From CAZPXZ01 sp965221505 (lineage in GTDB: Bacteria > Pseudomonadota > Alphaproteobacteria > Rhodobacterales > CAZPXZ01): a stretch of 64,000 bases of DNA. Positions 7,504 to 16,686 of this stretch are shown here, in pieces. Each line of letters starts with the position of its first letter. The first letter of the stretch is position 1. A program made the position numbers and the translations under genes. The notes beneath the pieces are model-generated. The model saw nothing but the letters and a program-made list of their open reading frames with translations, had not been told where the DNA came from and did no database searches. Location of the stretch: the NCBI GenBank assembly GCA_965221505.1, contig CBDCSI010000002.1, positions 992,001 through 1,056,000 on the forward strand, in the 5' to 3' direction.

Positions 7504-9759
7504 ATGATCCGCGCACTCGTGTCGGAACTCGTCCGGGACGCCGGAACCGCGAAGCTTCCCGCCGCGGTCTCGACGGGTCTGGTCATCTCCCTGCTGGTCG
7601 TCGCCGTGCAAACCTCCATCGCCAGCATCGTCTTCGCCGGGCCGCTCGCTCCCTTCGTCTCCGTCGGCACCGGCGCCGCCCTGTTCGGCGCCAGCGCGCT
7701 CTGCCTCGTCACCGCGCTTTTCGGCAACTACCCCGGCACCGTGTCCGTGCCGCAATTCCCGGTGGCGGCGGTTCTGGTCACCGTCTCGGCCGCGGTGTCC
7801 GCCCGCATGGCGGACGCTTCCGTCGATTCGCTCGGCGCGACCATGCTCGTCGTACTCTGCGTCTCGACGCTCGCGACGGGCCTCTGTTTCTCCCTCATCG
7901 GCTGGCTTCGCCTCTCCAGGCTGTTCCGCTTCATGCCCTACCCGCTCGTCGGCGGGTTTCTCGCCGGACTCGGCTGGGTTCTCTCGGTCAGCGGGATCAA
8001 GATGGCGTCCGGGATCGACGTGTCCTGGCACAACCTTCCGCTGCTCCTCGATCCCTACAGCGTCTTGCACTGGGGTCCGAGCGTCGCCTATGCGGCCCTC
8101 ATGTTCGCCGTATCGTCCCGATCGTCCCACTTCCTGATCATCCCGGCGTCCATCGCGATCGGCACCGGCCTCTACTGGGCGGCGCTGTTCGCGCTGGGAA
8201 TCTCCGGCGAGGAGGCCCGGAGCGAGGGCTTCCTGTTCGTCGGCCTTCCCGAGGGGCCCACATGGCCTTCGCTCGGACCCGACCTGCCGGATCTCGTGGA
8301 CTGGGCCACGGTCGCGTCCCAGGTTCCCGGGATTCTCTCGGTGGTTCTCATCGCGGTGATGGCCATCGTCCTGAACGCGGGCGCGCTCGAGGCGGCCACG
8401 GATTCGAGGCTGGACATGGACCGCGAGTTCCGGGCCGAGGGAGCGGGCTGCCTGGCCGCCGGAATGGGTCCGAGCGTTCCCGGCTGCAACGTGATCCAGC
8501 TGACGCTGACGAGCCGGTCTACCGGTGCGGACACCCGATTCACCGGCGTGGTGATCGCGCTTTCCCTCGCCTGCGTACTCGTGTTCGGCGGCGGACTGAT
8601 GGCGGCGCTGCCGATGCCGGTGCTCGGCGGGCTGGTCCTCTATATCGGCCTGGGTCTCATCCGGAACTGGGTCCTCTCCATCCGCAAGTCCATCCCCGCC
8701 GCGGACTACGCGATCGTGCTCGCCGTGTCGCTGGTCATCGTCGTCTTCGGATTCGTCCAGGGGGTGGCGGTCGGCCTCGCGGCCGCGGTGGTGTTCTTCG
8801 TCTTGCATTTCAGCCGCGTGGACGTGATCGCCGACGCGTTCGACGGACGCATGCGGCGAAGCGCGCGCCGCCGCTCCGCCGTCCACCGGGCGATTCTCCG
8901 GGAACAGGGGAGCCGGATCCGCGCCTATCGCCTCCGCGGCTACGTCATCTTCGGCAACGCGGCGCCGATGGGCGAGCGGGTGACGGAGGCGCTGAAGCGA
9001 GAGCCCCGGCCCCTTTGCCTGCTGCTCGACTTTGCCGGGGTGTCCGGGTTCGACGTGTCGGCCGCAAACGTGATTTCGCGCTGCGTCCGCGCCGCGAGCC
9101 TCCAGGAAACGCAAGTCGTGATCTCGGGCATTTCCGCTCGCGTCCGGGGCGTCCTGCAGCGCGCCCTCCGCGAGAGCGAGCGGGAGAGCCTCGCGTTCGT
9201 CGACGGTCTCAACGAAGGGCTCGAACGGTGCGAAGACCTCGCGATCGCCGACTGGACCGCCAGCCGCGCAGGGTCGGCGGACGCCCGGGGAGCGCTCTTC
9301 CACTCCTCGATCGACGACGCGGAACGACAGATGGAAGCCCAGGCGCGCTTCGAGGATCTGGTCGACCGCCTCGATTCCTGGCTGGAAGAGCGAACCTACG
9401 CGCCCGGCGAGACCGTCGTGGCCCGGAGCGAGGCGCCGGAGGGCATGCATCTCGTGCTGGAGGGCCGGATCGCGGCGCTGGATCCGGACTCGGGAAAGCG
9501 GATCGACGAGTACGAATTCGGCGACGTCCTGGCGCCGGAATCGTCTCTCGGCACGCTCTCCGCCCGCCTCGACCTGGCCGCAGGGGAGTCGAGCCGAACG
9601 GCCGTCCTGACCCCGGACCGGCGCAAGTCGCTCGAGCGGGTGAACCCGGCGCTTGCGCTGGAACTCGACCGCTACGTGATCGAGACCGTCGCGAAGCGCC
9701 TCGCAGGTCTGACGCCGCGGGCAGACGAAGACCGCACAGGGGCCGGCAGCGGCGCCTGA
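7504..9759 (+). CDS. SulP/SLC26 anion transporter with STAS and cyclic-nucleotide-binding domains
   Basis: A 751-residue inner-membrane protein. Residues about 20-450 form the hydrophobic SulP core (for example VSTGLVISLLVVAVQTSIA and the half-helix region NYPGTVSVPQFPVAAV). A STAS domain follows (about 475-575, LLLDFAGVSGFDVSAANVI), and residues about 620-740 resemble a cNMP-binding beta-roll (APGETVVARSEAPEGMHLVLEGRIAALD). SulP proteins carry sulfate, bicarbonate or dicarboxylates; the substrate cannot be told. The added C-terminal sensor domain suggests control by a cyclic nucleotide or simply a structural cap. It stands alone, convergent with the monooxygenase gene downstream. Confidence 0.85.
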   Translation: MIRALVSELVRDAGTAKLPAAVSTGLVISLLVVAVQTSIASIVFAGPLAPFVSVGTGAALFGASALCLVTALFGNYPGTVSVPQFPVAAVLVTVSAAVSARMADASVDSLGATMLVVLCVSTLATGLCFSLIGWLRLSRLFRFMPYPLVGGFLAGLGWVLSVSGIKMASGIDVSWHNLPLLLDPYSVLHWGPSVAYAALMFAVSSRSSHFLIIPASIAIGTGLYWAALFALGISGEEARSEGFLFVGLPEGPTWPSLGPDLPDLVDWATVASQVPGILSVVLIAVMAIVLNAGALEAATDSRLDMDREFRAEGAGCLAAGMGPSVPGCNVIQLTLTSRSTGADTRFTGVVIALSLACVLVFGGGLMAALPMPVLGGLVLYIGLGLIRNWVLSIRKSIPAADYAIVLAVSLVIVVFGFVQGVAVGLAAAVVFFVLHFSRVDVIADAFDGRMRRSARRRSAVHRAILREQGSRIRAYRLRGYVIFGNAAPMGERVTEALKREPRPLCLLLDFAGVSGFDVSAANVISRCVRAASLQETQVVISGISARVRGVLQRALRESERESLAFVDGLNEGLERCEDLAIADWTASRAGSADARGALFHSSIDDAERQMEAQARFEDLVDRLDSWLEERTYAPGETVVARSEAPEGMHLVLEGRIAALDPDSGKRIDEYEFGDVLAPESSLGTLSARLDLAAGESSRTAVLTPDRRKSLERVNPALALELDRYVIETVAKRLAGLTPRADEDRTGAGSGA

Positions 9760-9851
9760 ATCCCGCCGGACCGTCGACTTCCCGGACGCCTCGGCGGATT
9801 CGCGCAGGCGCCGCGTTCTCCCTTCGAGTCGCGGCCTTGTCGGCCGTACGC

Positions 9852-11150
9852 TCAGAGATACGGATGCGCCGTCGGCGCCCCCTGCACGGCCGGGTCCCGA
9901 AAGCGGCGCGGCGCGCGTGCGCCGACATGGGCGGCGACGCAGTCGGCGAGGTCCCGGGCGTCGTCTCCGGCTCCGTGAATGAAGCTCGACTTCCGCCGGC
10001 GCAGGAAGTTCAGGCCGATCCGGTAGAGGCCCGGCGAGTCGGTCACCACGCCGCCGTCGTGGCGCAAGCGGCCCTTGCGGTCGAAGACGGGAAGGTCGAT
10101 CCAGGAATGGTCCGGCCGGTATCCCGTCGCCCAGATCACCGTTCGAACGCCCTCCCGGGCGAGGTCGACCGACAACGGAGGGGAATCCTCCACCCGCGTC
10201 GGCTCGAACCGGTGCGGCGGGCCTGTGTCTTCCCCTTCGAGTCCGTTCTCCTCGATCCACTCGTCGATGGCGTCGAGCAGCCGGTTCTGCTTCAAGTCCG
10301 CCAGGGTGCACTTGTTGCGCAGCGAGCCGGAGAACTGCGCCTTCCCGTCCGAGAACGCGGCCAGCGAGCCCACGAGCCGAACGCCCCGATCCGTGAGATC
10401 GTTCAGGTTGAGCGTCGCGCGTTCGGGCGTGCCGACGAGCTGGGGCGAGGGAACCCGGCGCGCGCGGACGATGTCGTCGACTTCGTCGTAGCGTTCGTCG
10501 TGCAGACCGGTGCGGTCCATCCACCACAGGACGTCCTTGCCGCGATAGGTGCGGGGCATGCGCACGTGTTCGCCCACCGCCAGGACGACCGGGCGGCCGG
10601 AGCGATGCACCTCGTCCGCGATCTGCACGCCGGTCGCCGACGCGCCCACCACCAGCGCGCCGCCGTCGGGAAGATCCGCCGGACGCCGGTAGTCCATCGG
10701 CGTGACCGACTCGATTCCGCCCGGTAGCGCGGCGGCGACCGCCGGGACGTTCGGGCGGTTGCACGCGCCGGATGCGATCACCACGCACGCCGCGTGCCAG
10801 ACGCCCCGGTCGGTGACCACCTCGTAGCCGTCGCCGCGCCTCGAGACGGACTCGACCGCGGTACGGGTCAGCAGCACGGGATCGACGAGCCGGGCGTAGC
10901 GTTCGAGAAACGCCGCCACCTCCGCCGCGGTCGTGAAGCCGTCCGGGTCGCCGCCGTCCCAGTCGAGACCCGGCAGCCGGGTCTGCCAATTGGGCGTGAG
11001 CAGACGGAGCGAATCCCAGCGCTCCGTCCGCCAGCTCTGCCCGACCTCGCCGCGCTCGACGACCGCATGGTCGATTCCGCGCGCGGCGAGGCAGCGGCTT
11101 ACGGCGAGGCCGGCATGGCCGGCTCCTACGACGATCGCCGTGGTGCGCAT
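9852..11150 (-). CDS. flavin-containing monooxygenase (NAD(P)/FAD)
   Basis: A 432-residue flavoprotein. The FAD-binding Rossmann motif VVGAGHAGLAVS lies at about 6-17 and the NADPH-binding motif ALVVGASATGVQIA near 165-178; VIWATGYRPDHSW near the end is the conserved ATG-x(Y) segment of this class. Group B-type flavoprotein monooxygenases oxygenate N, S or C centres of small organics; the substrate is unknown. The ATG at 11150 was chosen because it directly begins the FAD motif. It follows the OsmC-like gene by 8 bp in the same direction, so the pair is likely one operon handling a reactive or xenobiotic compound. Confidence 0.8.
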   Translation of the reverse strand: MRTTAIVVGAGHAGLAVSRCLAARGIDHAVVERGEVGQSWRTERWDSLRLLTPNWQTRLPGLDWDGGDPDGFTTAAEVAAFLERYARLVDPVLLTRTAVESVSRRGDGYEVVTDRGVWHAACVVIASGACNRPNVPAVAAALPGGIESVTPMDYRRPADLPDGGALVVGASATGVQIADEVHRSGRPVVLAVGEHVRMPRTYRGKDVLWWMDRTGLHDERYDEVDDIVRARRVPSPQLVGTPERATLNLNDLTDRGVRLVGSLAAFSDGKAQFSGSLRNKCTLADLKQNRLLDAIDEWIEENGLEGEDTGPPHRFEPTRVEDSPPLSVDLAREGVRTVIWATGYRPDHSWIDLPVFDRKGRLRHDGGVVTDSPGLYRIGLNFLRRRKSSFIHGAGDDARDLADCVAAHVGARAPRRFRDPAVQGAPTAHPYL

Positions 11151-11158
11151 AACGCCCG

Positions 11159-11716
11159 TCAATTGACCTCGACGGTGACGTTCGTCGGGTTGGTCAGGAT
11201 GTCGAACACGGCCGAACGCTTCTGCGACTGGGCGACCAGCGCCTCGATCTCCTCCGGCGAGGCGTCGGCGTCGATGTCGTAGCGGACCCGGACGTCGCTG
11301 AAGCCGTTCCGCACCTCCGGATCGGCGCCGAGGATGCCGGCGATGTCCATGTCGCCCTCGACCGTGGCCTTGACCGAGCGCAGCCGGATCTCCCGGACCT
11401 GCGCGACGGCGGCGACGCCCGCCGTCAGGCAGCTCGCCAGACCGGTCAGGACGATCTCCACCGGCGTGGCCGCGTTGTCCTCGGCCGCGAAGACCAGCGG
11501 ATGGTCGGACTCGAAGCGGTAGGTCCCCTTGTGTTCGTTCTCCTGGCCGAGGCCGTAATAGCCCTCCACCTGCGTCTTGCTGTGGGTGCCGTGGAGCCAC
11601 TCGTTGGTCACGCGCCAGCGGAACTGGCCCGCTTCGGGCTGTTCGCCCAGGATGTTGCGAGCGCCGAGCAAATGCTCGACGTTGACGCCGTTGAGGCCGG
11701 GTGTCGTGTCGGACAT
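11159..11716 (-). CDS. OsmC-family protein
   Basis: A 185-residue OsmC/Ohr-superfamily protein. The core helix TPVEIVLTGLASCLTAGVAAVAQ carries the first redox cysteine; the second cysteine expected near the C-terminus is absent (SAVFDILTNPTNV). It is therefore closer to the OsmC-like subgroup without a full two-cysteine peroxidase site. The start ATG 11716 is preceded by AGGAGAC. The monooxygenase begins 8 bp after its stop. Role: probably reduction of, or binding to, organic peroxides or thiol adducts; not determinable here. Confidence 0.8.
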   Translation of the reverse strand: MSDTTPGLNGVNVEHLLGARNILGEQPEAGQFRWRVTNEWLHGTHSKTQVEGYYGLGQENEHKGTYRFESDHPLVFAAEDNAATPVEIVLTGLASCLTAGVAAVAQVREIRLRSVKATVEGDMDIAGILGADPEVRNGFSDVRVRYDIDADASPEEIEALVAQSQKRSAVFDILTNPTNVTVEVN

Positions 11717-12218
11717 GGTAGGTCTCCTGTCGGGAAGGGTTGTCGGGCGTCGACGCCGCCGCACTCGGCGGCGACACGGAACGTCTCCGGGACCGCAGGG
11801 TCCCGCAGGTCTTGCCCGGAGGGATCGGCTACGCGAGGCAGCCTACGTACAGACGCAGAAGGACCTGACCCCCGCAGGGGAAAACGGTTGAGCGCACGGA
11901 ATCGTCATGATGCGAAACTCCTCTCGCCTCTTACGCTCTCCAGGAGCGCCGAGAGCGGAGTTCCGCTTACGGCTAACTCATCGATCAGGCATTGGCACCG
12001 CTCGGGGCGGTTGCCGCGGCTTCGAAGGGCCTGTCCCTCCACCGCTCTGGATGAACGCGTCTTGCGGCGGCATCAGACACGCTCCGGGCGCCGGTGTCAA
12101 TACCCGGCACGCGCGTCCCCGGCAGGACGATTCGCGCCGACCCGCGTCGGTTCGATGCGCGTGCGCAGCTCGTCCGGCGAGCTGGACATTTCGTTCTGTT
12201 TCCGGTAGAGGGGGGGTC
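11717..12218. other. 502-bp intergenic region
   Basis: Divergent spacer between the OsmC gene and the DruA-like gene. No gene, RNA or clear promoter was recognised. The last bases (GTAGAGGGGGGTC) are a strong ribosome binding site for the DruA-like gene. Confidence 0.5.
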
Positions 12219-13253
12219 ATGACGAACGCAGGTCGGCCGTTCTCGCTATCGAACACGGCGATTCGGCTCGCCACGGCGGACGAGACGCCCCGCTGGGAGG
12301 CGATCATGGCCGAGCGCCACGCGCTCGGCTTTCACGGTCTGTTCGGACAGGGTCTCCGCTACGTCGCGGAGGCGGACGGGGTGTGGCTGGCGCTCGCGGG
12401 CTGGCAGGCGGCGGCGTTGAAGAGCGCGCCGCGGGACTCGGTCGTGGGCTGGACGCCGAAGCAACGCGAAGAGCGCCTTCGGCACGTGGCGAACAACACG
12501 CGGCTTCTGTTTCTGTCGGAGCCCGGAAGCGCTCCGAACCTCGGCAGCCACTTCGTCGGCGGCATGTTGCGCCGGCTGAGCGACGACTGGCGTCGGACCT
12601 GGGGATATCCGCTGGAGCTGGCGGAGACCTTCGTCGACCCGGCGTTGTACGAGGGCACGGTGTATCGGGCGTCGAACTGGCGGAAGTTGGGTCGGACGAA
12701 GGGCCATGCGAGGGTTCCGGGCGGCTACTCGGAGCCGCACGGCCGGCCGAAGGAGATTCTGATCTATCCGCTGGGCCGGTCTTCCCTGGCCCGGCTCTCC
12801 GCGCCCGAGCCGCACCCGGACTGGGAAACGCCGACCGTGGAGGTCGAGATCTCGGGTACTTCTCTCCGCTCGCTCATGGAGGAGACGGCGCGCATGCCGG
12901 ACCGTCGGCGCAAGCAGGGCCGGCGTCACCGCCAGGACACCGTGCTGGCGATCTGCGTCCTCGCACGGCTGGCCGGACATGTCGGGCCCCTTGCGACCTC
13001 GCGCTACGCGCAGTCGTTGTCGCAGGAGTTCCTCGAAGCGCTGAACGCCCGCCGAAACCGCACGGGCGACTACATCCCGCCTTCGCTGTCGACCGTCTTC
13101 CGTGCGCTGTCGCGCGTCGACGGCGGCGAGCTTCATGCGGTCGCTTGTCGCTGGGCCGAAGCGCATCCGGCGCCGCCCCGGGTTGACTGGGCGAAACCGG
13201 CGGCCGACGACAAGCGCATCGACGGCGCCGCCCGCACCGGCCGGGCGCAGTAA
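12219..13253 (+). CDS. DruA-like DUF4338 protein fused to a cut-off transposase N-terminal segment
   Basis: A 344-residue protein in two parts. Residues about 60-190 match DUF4338, the DruA domain of Druantia loci and of ISAs1-like elements: GWTPKQREERLRHVANNTRL, then LGSHFVGGMLRRL, FVDPALYEGTVYRASNW and IYPL. Residues about 220-330 resemble the N-terminal domain that precedes ISAs1-type DDE transposases (RRRKQGRRHRQDTVLAICVL). The chain ends at DDKRIDGAARTGRAQ, just where the DDE catalytic core (I-x-x-DGK-x-x-RG) should begin; no continuation was found in other frames. It is either an insertion-element remnant or a protein living on its DUF4338 half. None of the other Druantia genes is present. 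Confidence 0.7.
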   Translation: MTNAGRPFSLSNTAIRLATADETPRWEAIMAERHALGFHGLFGQGLRYVAEADGVWLALAGWQAAALKSAPRDSVVGWTPKQREERLRHVANNTRLLFLSEPGSAPNLGSHFVGGMLRRLSDDWRRTWGYPLELAETFVDPALYEGTVYRASNWRKLGRTKGHARVPGGYSEPHGRPKEILIYPLGRSSLARLSAPEPHPDWETPTVEVEISGTSLRSLMEETARMPDRRRKQGRRHRQDTVLAICVLARLAGHVGPLATSRYAQSLSQEFLEALNARRNRTGDYIPPSLSTVFRALSRVDGGELHAVACRWAEAHPAPPRVDWAKPAADDKRIDGAARTGRAQ

Positions 13254-13712
13254 GACCGCGACCCGGGCCGGGCCCGCTTCCCGACCGCACGCTCGAGCCG
13301 ACGTTCCCGACAAGGCCTCGCACGCTCGCTTCGCAGGCGGCCCGATCGAGCGCCTCCGCCGCCGGTCCCGGCGTCGCCTTGCCGGAGAGGCGGCAGGCGT
13401 CGACCCCGGGGCCGCTCGCGCCCGATCGGGGACGCCGGTGCCTCGACTTCCGGAATTGCGGGCGCAGACGCCGACGCCGGCGAGGACGACCGCCTCATGC
13501 GGGCCGGACAGGCGCCGGGCGCGATCGCGACTTCCGAATATTACTTGACTTGGAAAGTAATTAGCCGTAGCGTTGCCGCACCCCGCGCAGGATGCGCCGA
13601 TTCGGCGGGTCCGCCGGAGGCAACCGACGAGAGGCGTCATGACCGTCACGCCCGCAGTTCGCCGCAGCCGAGACGCGCCGGAGGACCGGAAGCGCCGAGC
13701 CGGAGGCGGGCA
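13254..13712. other. 459-bp intergenic region with one dyad
   Basis: No gene recognised. It holds a perfect inverted repeat (13540-13561) about 150 bp before the flotillin start. Confidence 0.45.
13540..13561. promoter_or_regulatory. operator-like inverted repeat upstream of flotillin
   Basis: ATTACTT (13540-13546) and its exact complement AAGTAAT (13555-13561) flank an 8-base centre. It is AT-rich in a GC-rich background, and contains TTGACT (13546-13551), a plausible -35 element. A dimeric MarR-type regulator would fit this geometry; which one is unknown. Confidence 0.5.
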
Positions 13713-15314
13713 ATGACCTGGTTTCTCGCCGCCCTCGCCCTCGTCGCGATCGCGGGCCTCTGCGTTCTCTTCCTCGCCCGCTACTACCGGAAGGCGACCC
13801 GCGAGGTGGCGCTGGTGCGCACCGGCCGCGGCGGGCAGCGCGTCGTGCTCGACGGAGGATGCGTCGCGCTCCCGATCCTGCACAAGGTCTCCGAAGTCAA
13901 CATGCGCACCTCGCGGCTGGAGATCTCGCGGACCGGGCCGGACTCGGTCATCACCCGCGACCGCCTGCGCGTCGACGTCGGAGCCGAGTTCCACGTTCGG
14001 GTCGAGGCTTCCGAGCGCGGCGTCGCGACGGCCGCCCAGGCGCTGGCCGGCAAGACCTTCCGGGCGTCGGACCTCGCGGAGACGCTGGAAGGCAAGCTGG
14101 TGAACGCGATGCTTTCCGTCGCGGCCGGCTACAGCATGGAGAGCCTGCAGGACGACCGCGGAACGTACACCGCCGACGTAAGCCGGGCACTGGCGGAGGA
14201 CCTCGCCCAGAACGGGCTTCGGCTCGAATCCGTCTCGCTCACCAGGCTGGACCAGACGCCCTTCCAGGCGCTCGACGAGAACAACGCCTTCAACGCGCTC
14301 GGAATGCGCCGCCTCGCCGAGATCATCGCCACCAACAAGAAGGAACGGGCGGCGATCGAATCGGACGCCGAGGTTTCGGTGCGCCAGAGTCAACTGAACG
14401 CCACCAAGCGCACGCTGCTCCTCGCCCAGGAAGAGCAGGAGGCGGTCATCGCGCAAGAGCGCGAGATCGAGACCGCGCGCGCCGCGAGCCAGGCCGAGAT
14501 CGCCGAGGAACAGGCCGCCGCCGAGCGCCGCCGCGAGGCCGCGCGGATCGCTCGCGAACGGGAGGTGCGCCTCTTCGAGATCGAACGCGACCGGGAGGTG
14601 CGCCGGCAGCAGCTCGCTTCCGAGCTCTCAACGGAAACGGCCGAGTTCGACAACGCCGTCGCGCTGGCCGAGAAGCGCATCGAGCAGGCCGCGGCCGAAT
14701 CCGAAGCGCAGGCGGCGCGCGCCCGCGAGGTCGAGGCCGAGGAATCGGTCCGGACCGCGCGCGAGACCGCGACGGCGGAGCGGGAGAAGTCGCTCGCGCT
14801 GATCCGCGCGACCGAGCAGTCGGAAGTGGACGAGACCCGGGTCCGCAGCGAGGCCGACACCGTGGTTTCCATGGCCGAAGCGGCGGCGCAGGCGACGCTC
14901 GAGCGGGCAAACGCCGAGCGGGACGAACTCCTGGCCCGAGCGCAGGGTACCGCCGCCCTCGTCGAGGCCGAAAACGCCCAGAGCGCCGAACTGCTCGGCT
15001 TCAAGATCGACCGGCAACGGATCGAGGCGCTGCCTGGCGTCGTCGAAATGATGATGAAGCCGGCCGAGAAGATCGAATCGGTCCGCATCGCCCACGTCAC
15101 CGGAATCGGTCCGGGCGGGAGCGCCGGGAACGGCGGGAGCGGCGGCAGTCCGACGAACCAGGTCGTCGACGGCGTGCTCCAGCTCGCGCTCCAGCTCCCG
15201 GCGGTGAAAAAGCTCGGCGAGGAAATCGGCATCGACGTCGGCGGCGGCCTGAAGGGGCTGAACGCCTCGCTCGAACGAGCGAAGGGCGACGAGACGCCCG
15301 GCGAAGACGCGTGA
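13713..15314 (+). CDS. flotillin / YqiK-like SPFH protein
   Basis: A 533-residue membrane-anchored scaffold. Residues 3-22 are one transmembrane helix at the N-terminus, then an SPFH/band-7 domain (about 24-200). A long Glu/Ala-rich coiled coil with EAE-type repeats follows (about 205-430), and a glycine-rich tail (GPGGSAGNGGSGGS) near the end. Flotillins oligomerise in the inner membrane and organise lipid or protein domains. YqiK-class loci often have an NfeD-like partner; none is adjacent. The ATG at 13713 follows GGAGGCGGGCA and starts exactly at the membrane anchor. Confidence 0.85.
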   Translation: MTWFLAALALVAIAGLCVLFLARYYRKATREVALVRTGRGGQRVVLDGGCVALPILHKVSEVNMRTSRLEISRTGPDSVITRDRLRVDVGAEFHVRVEASERGVATAAQALAGKTFRASDLAETLEGKLVNAMLSVAAGYSMESLQDDRGTYTADVSRALAEDLAQNGLRLESVSLTRLDQTPFQALDENNAFNALGMRRLAEIIATNKKERAAIESDAEVSVRQSQLNATKRTLLLAQEEQEAVIAQEREIETARAASQAEIAEEQAAAERRREAARIAREREVRLFEIERDREVRRQQLASELSTETAEFDNAVALAEKRIEQAAAESEAQAARAREVEAEESVRTARETATAEREKSLALIRATEQSEVDETRVRSEADTVVSMAEAAAQATLERANAERDELLARAQGTAALVEAENAQSAELLGFKIDRQRIEALPGVVEMMMKPAEKIESVRIAHVTGIGPGGSAGNGGSGGSPTNQVVDGVLQLALQLPAVKKLGEEIGIDVGGGLKGLNASLERAKGDETPGEDA

Positions 15315-15375
15315 CCGGGCGGACGCCCGGCCGCCGCCGCAGAAAGCGGAACGCAACTCCAGGGGAGACAAGACC

Positions 15376-16626
15376 ATGACCGTAACCCGCAGGCGATTTC
15401 TGGCCGGAGCCTCGGCCGCAGCCCTGGCCTCGCCGGCCCTGACCGGCCGGGCCGAGGCGTCGGACGCGATCCGTCTCGTGAGCATTCTCGACCAGTCGGG
15501 CGGCCTCGACATCTACGGCACGCCGATGGCCGCCACCACCCGCATGGCGGTGGACGAGATCAACGCGAACGGCGGGCTCCTCGGGCGGGAGGTCGAACTC
15601 ACGCTCTACGACCCGCAATCGACCATCCAGTTCTACACCCAGTACGCCACCCAGGCCGCCGCCGGCGACCGGGCCGACGTCGTGCATGCCGGCATCACCT
15701 CGGCGTCGCGCGAAGCCATCCGCCCGACCCTCTCCCGCTTCGAGGTGCTGTATTTCTACAACACGCTCTACGAGGGCGGGGTGTGCGACTTCAACTGCTT
15801 CTGCACCGGCTCCACGCCGGCGCAGACGGTGGAGCGGCTCGTCCCCTACGCAATGAACCGCTGGGGCGACAAGGTCTACGTCGTGGCCGCGGACTACAAC
15901 TACGGCCAGATCACCGCGCAATGGGTACAAAAATACGTGGCCGACAACGGCGGGGAAGCGGTCGCGACCGAGTTCTTCCCGCTCGACGTCACCAATTTCG
16001 GCCCGACGATCCAGAAAATCCAGGCGGCGAAGCCCGACATGGTCATGTCGGCGCTGGTCGGCGGCGCGCACGTGTCGTTCTACCGGCAATACGCGGCCGC
16101 CGGCATGAACGCCCAGATCCCGATCGCCTCGACCACCTTCGGCGTCGGCAACGAGCACAAGCTCGTCTCGGCGGAGGAAGGCGACGGCATGCTCTGCGCC
16201 TACTCCTATTTCGAGGAGATCGACACCCCGGCGAACCGCGACTTCGTCGCCCGCTTCGACGCGTATATGGACGGCGACCCGCCGGCGCTGAACGAGCTGG
16301 CGACGCGGTCCTACGAGGGCGCGCATCTTTGGGCCGAAGCGGTTCGGCAAGCCGGCACGGCGGACCGGCTTCCGGTGATCGAGGCGCTGCGCTCCGGGAT
16401 CGGCGTCGACGGGCCGTCGGGCCGGGTCTCGATCGAGCCGAAGACGAACCACGCGCTCCAGACCGTGTATCTCGCGGAGCTGAAGGACCAGGCCTTCGGC
16501 ATCATCGAGACCCACGAGGCGCAGCCGCCGACGGACACGCTCCTGGTCTGCGACCTGGTCGCGGATCCGAACCAGTCCGCGTTCAAGTTCGAGAACGGCC
16601 TCGAGGCGGCCGGCATCAGCCTGTAG
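15376..16626 (+). CDS. urea/amide-type ABC transporter substrate-binding protein
   Basis: A 416-residue periplasmic binding protein. The N-terminus TRRRFLAGASAAALASPALT has a twin-arginine motif followed by a hydrophobic stretch, indicating Tat export. The body is a type I periplasmic fold of the UrtA/FmdD/AmiC family (IRLVSILDQSGGLDIYGTPM, then FEVLYFYNTLYEGGVCDFNCF). It delivers urea, a short amide or a related compound to the two permeases and two ATPases that follow in the same direction. A fused amidase at the end of the operon points to an amide substrate. Confidence 0.85.
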   Translation: MTVTRRRFLAGASAAALASPALTGRAEASDAIRLVSILDQSGGLDIYGTPMAATTRMAVDEINANGGLLGREVELTLYDPQSTIQFYTQYATQAAAGDRADVVHAGITSASREAIRPTLSRFEVLYFYNTLYEGGVCDFNCFCTGSTPAQTVERLVPYAMNRWGDKVYVVAADYNYGQITAQWVQKYVADNGGEAVATEFFPLDVTNFGPTIQKIQAAKPDMVMSALVGGAHVSFYRQYAAAGMNAQIPIASTTFGVGNEHKLVSAEEGDGMLCAYSYFEEIDTPANRDFVARFDAYMDGDPPALNELATRSYEGAHLWAEAVRQAGTADRLPVIEALRSGIGVDGPSGRVSIEPKTNHALQTVYLAELKDQAFGIIETHEAQPPTDTLLVCDLVADPNQSAFKFENGLEAAGISL

Positions 16627-16686
16627 GCCCCCGCGCGTCCGCCCGGGAGAGAGCCGGACAGCCGGAGCCGGGGCGGGCGCCGTCCG

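Noticed and set aside
6631..10989. Very long open frame on the minus strand opposite the helicase, SulP and monooxygenase genes
   Set aside because: It is an arginine/glycine-rich antisense shadow of well-supported genes, a common effect of high GC; no domain is visible.
12219..13253. Complete Druantia defence system
   Set aside because: Only the DruA-type domain is present; no DruB-E genes, and the second half is transposase-derived.
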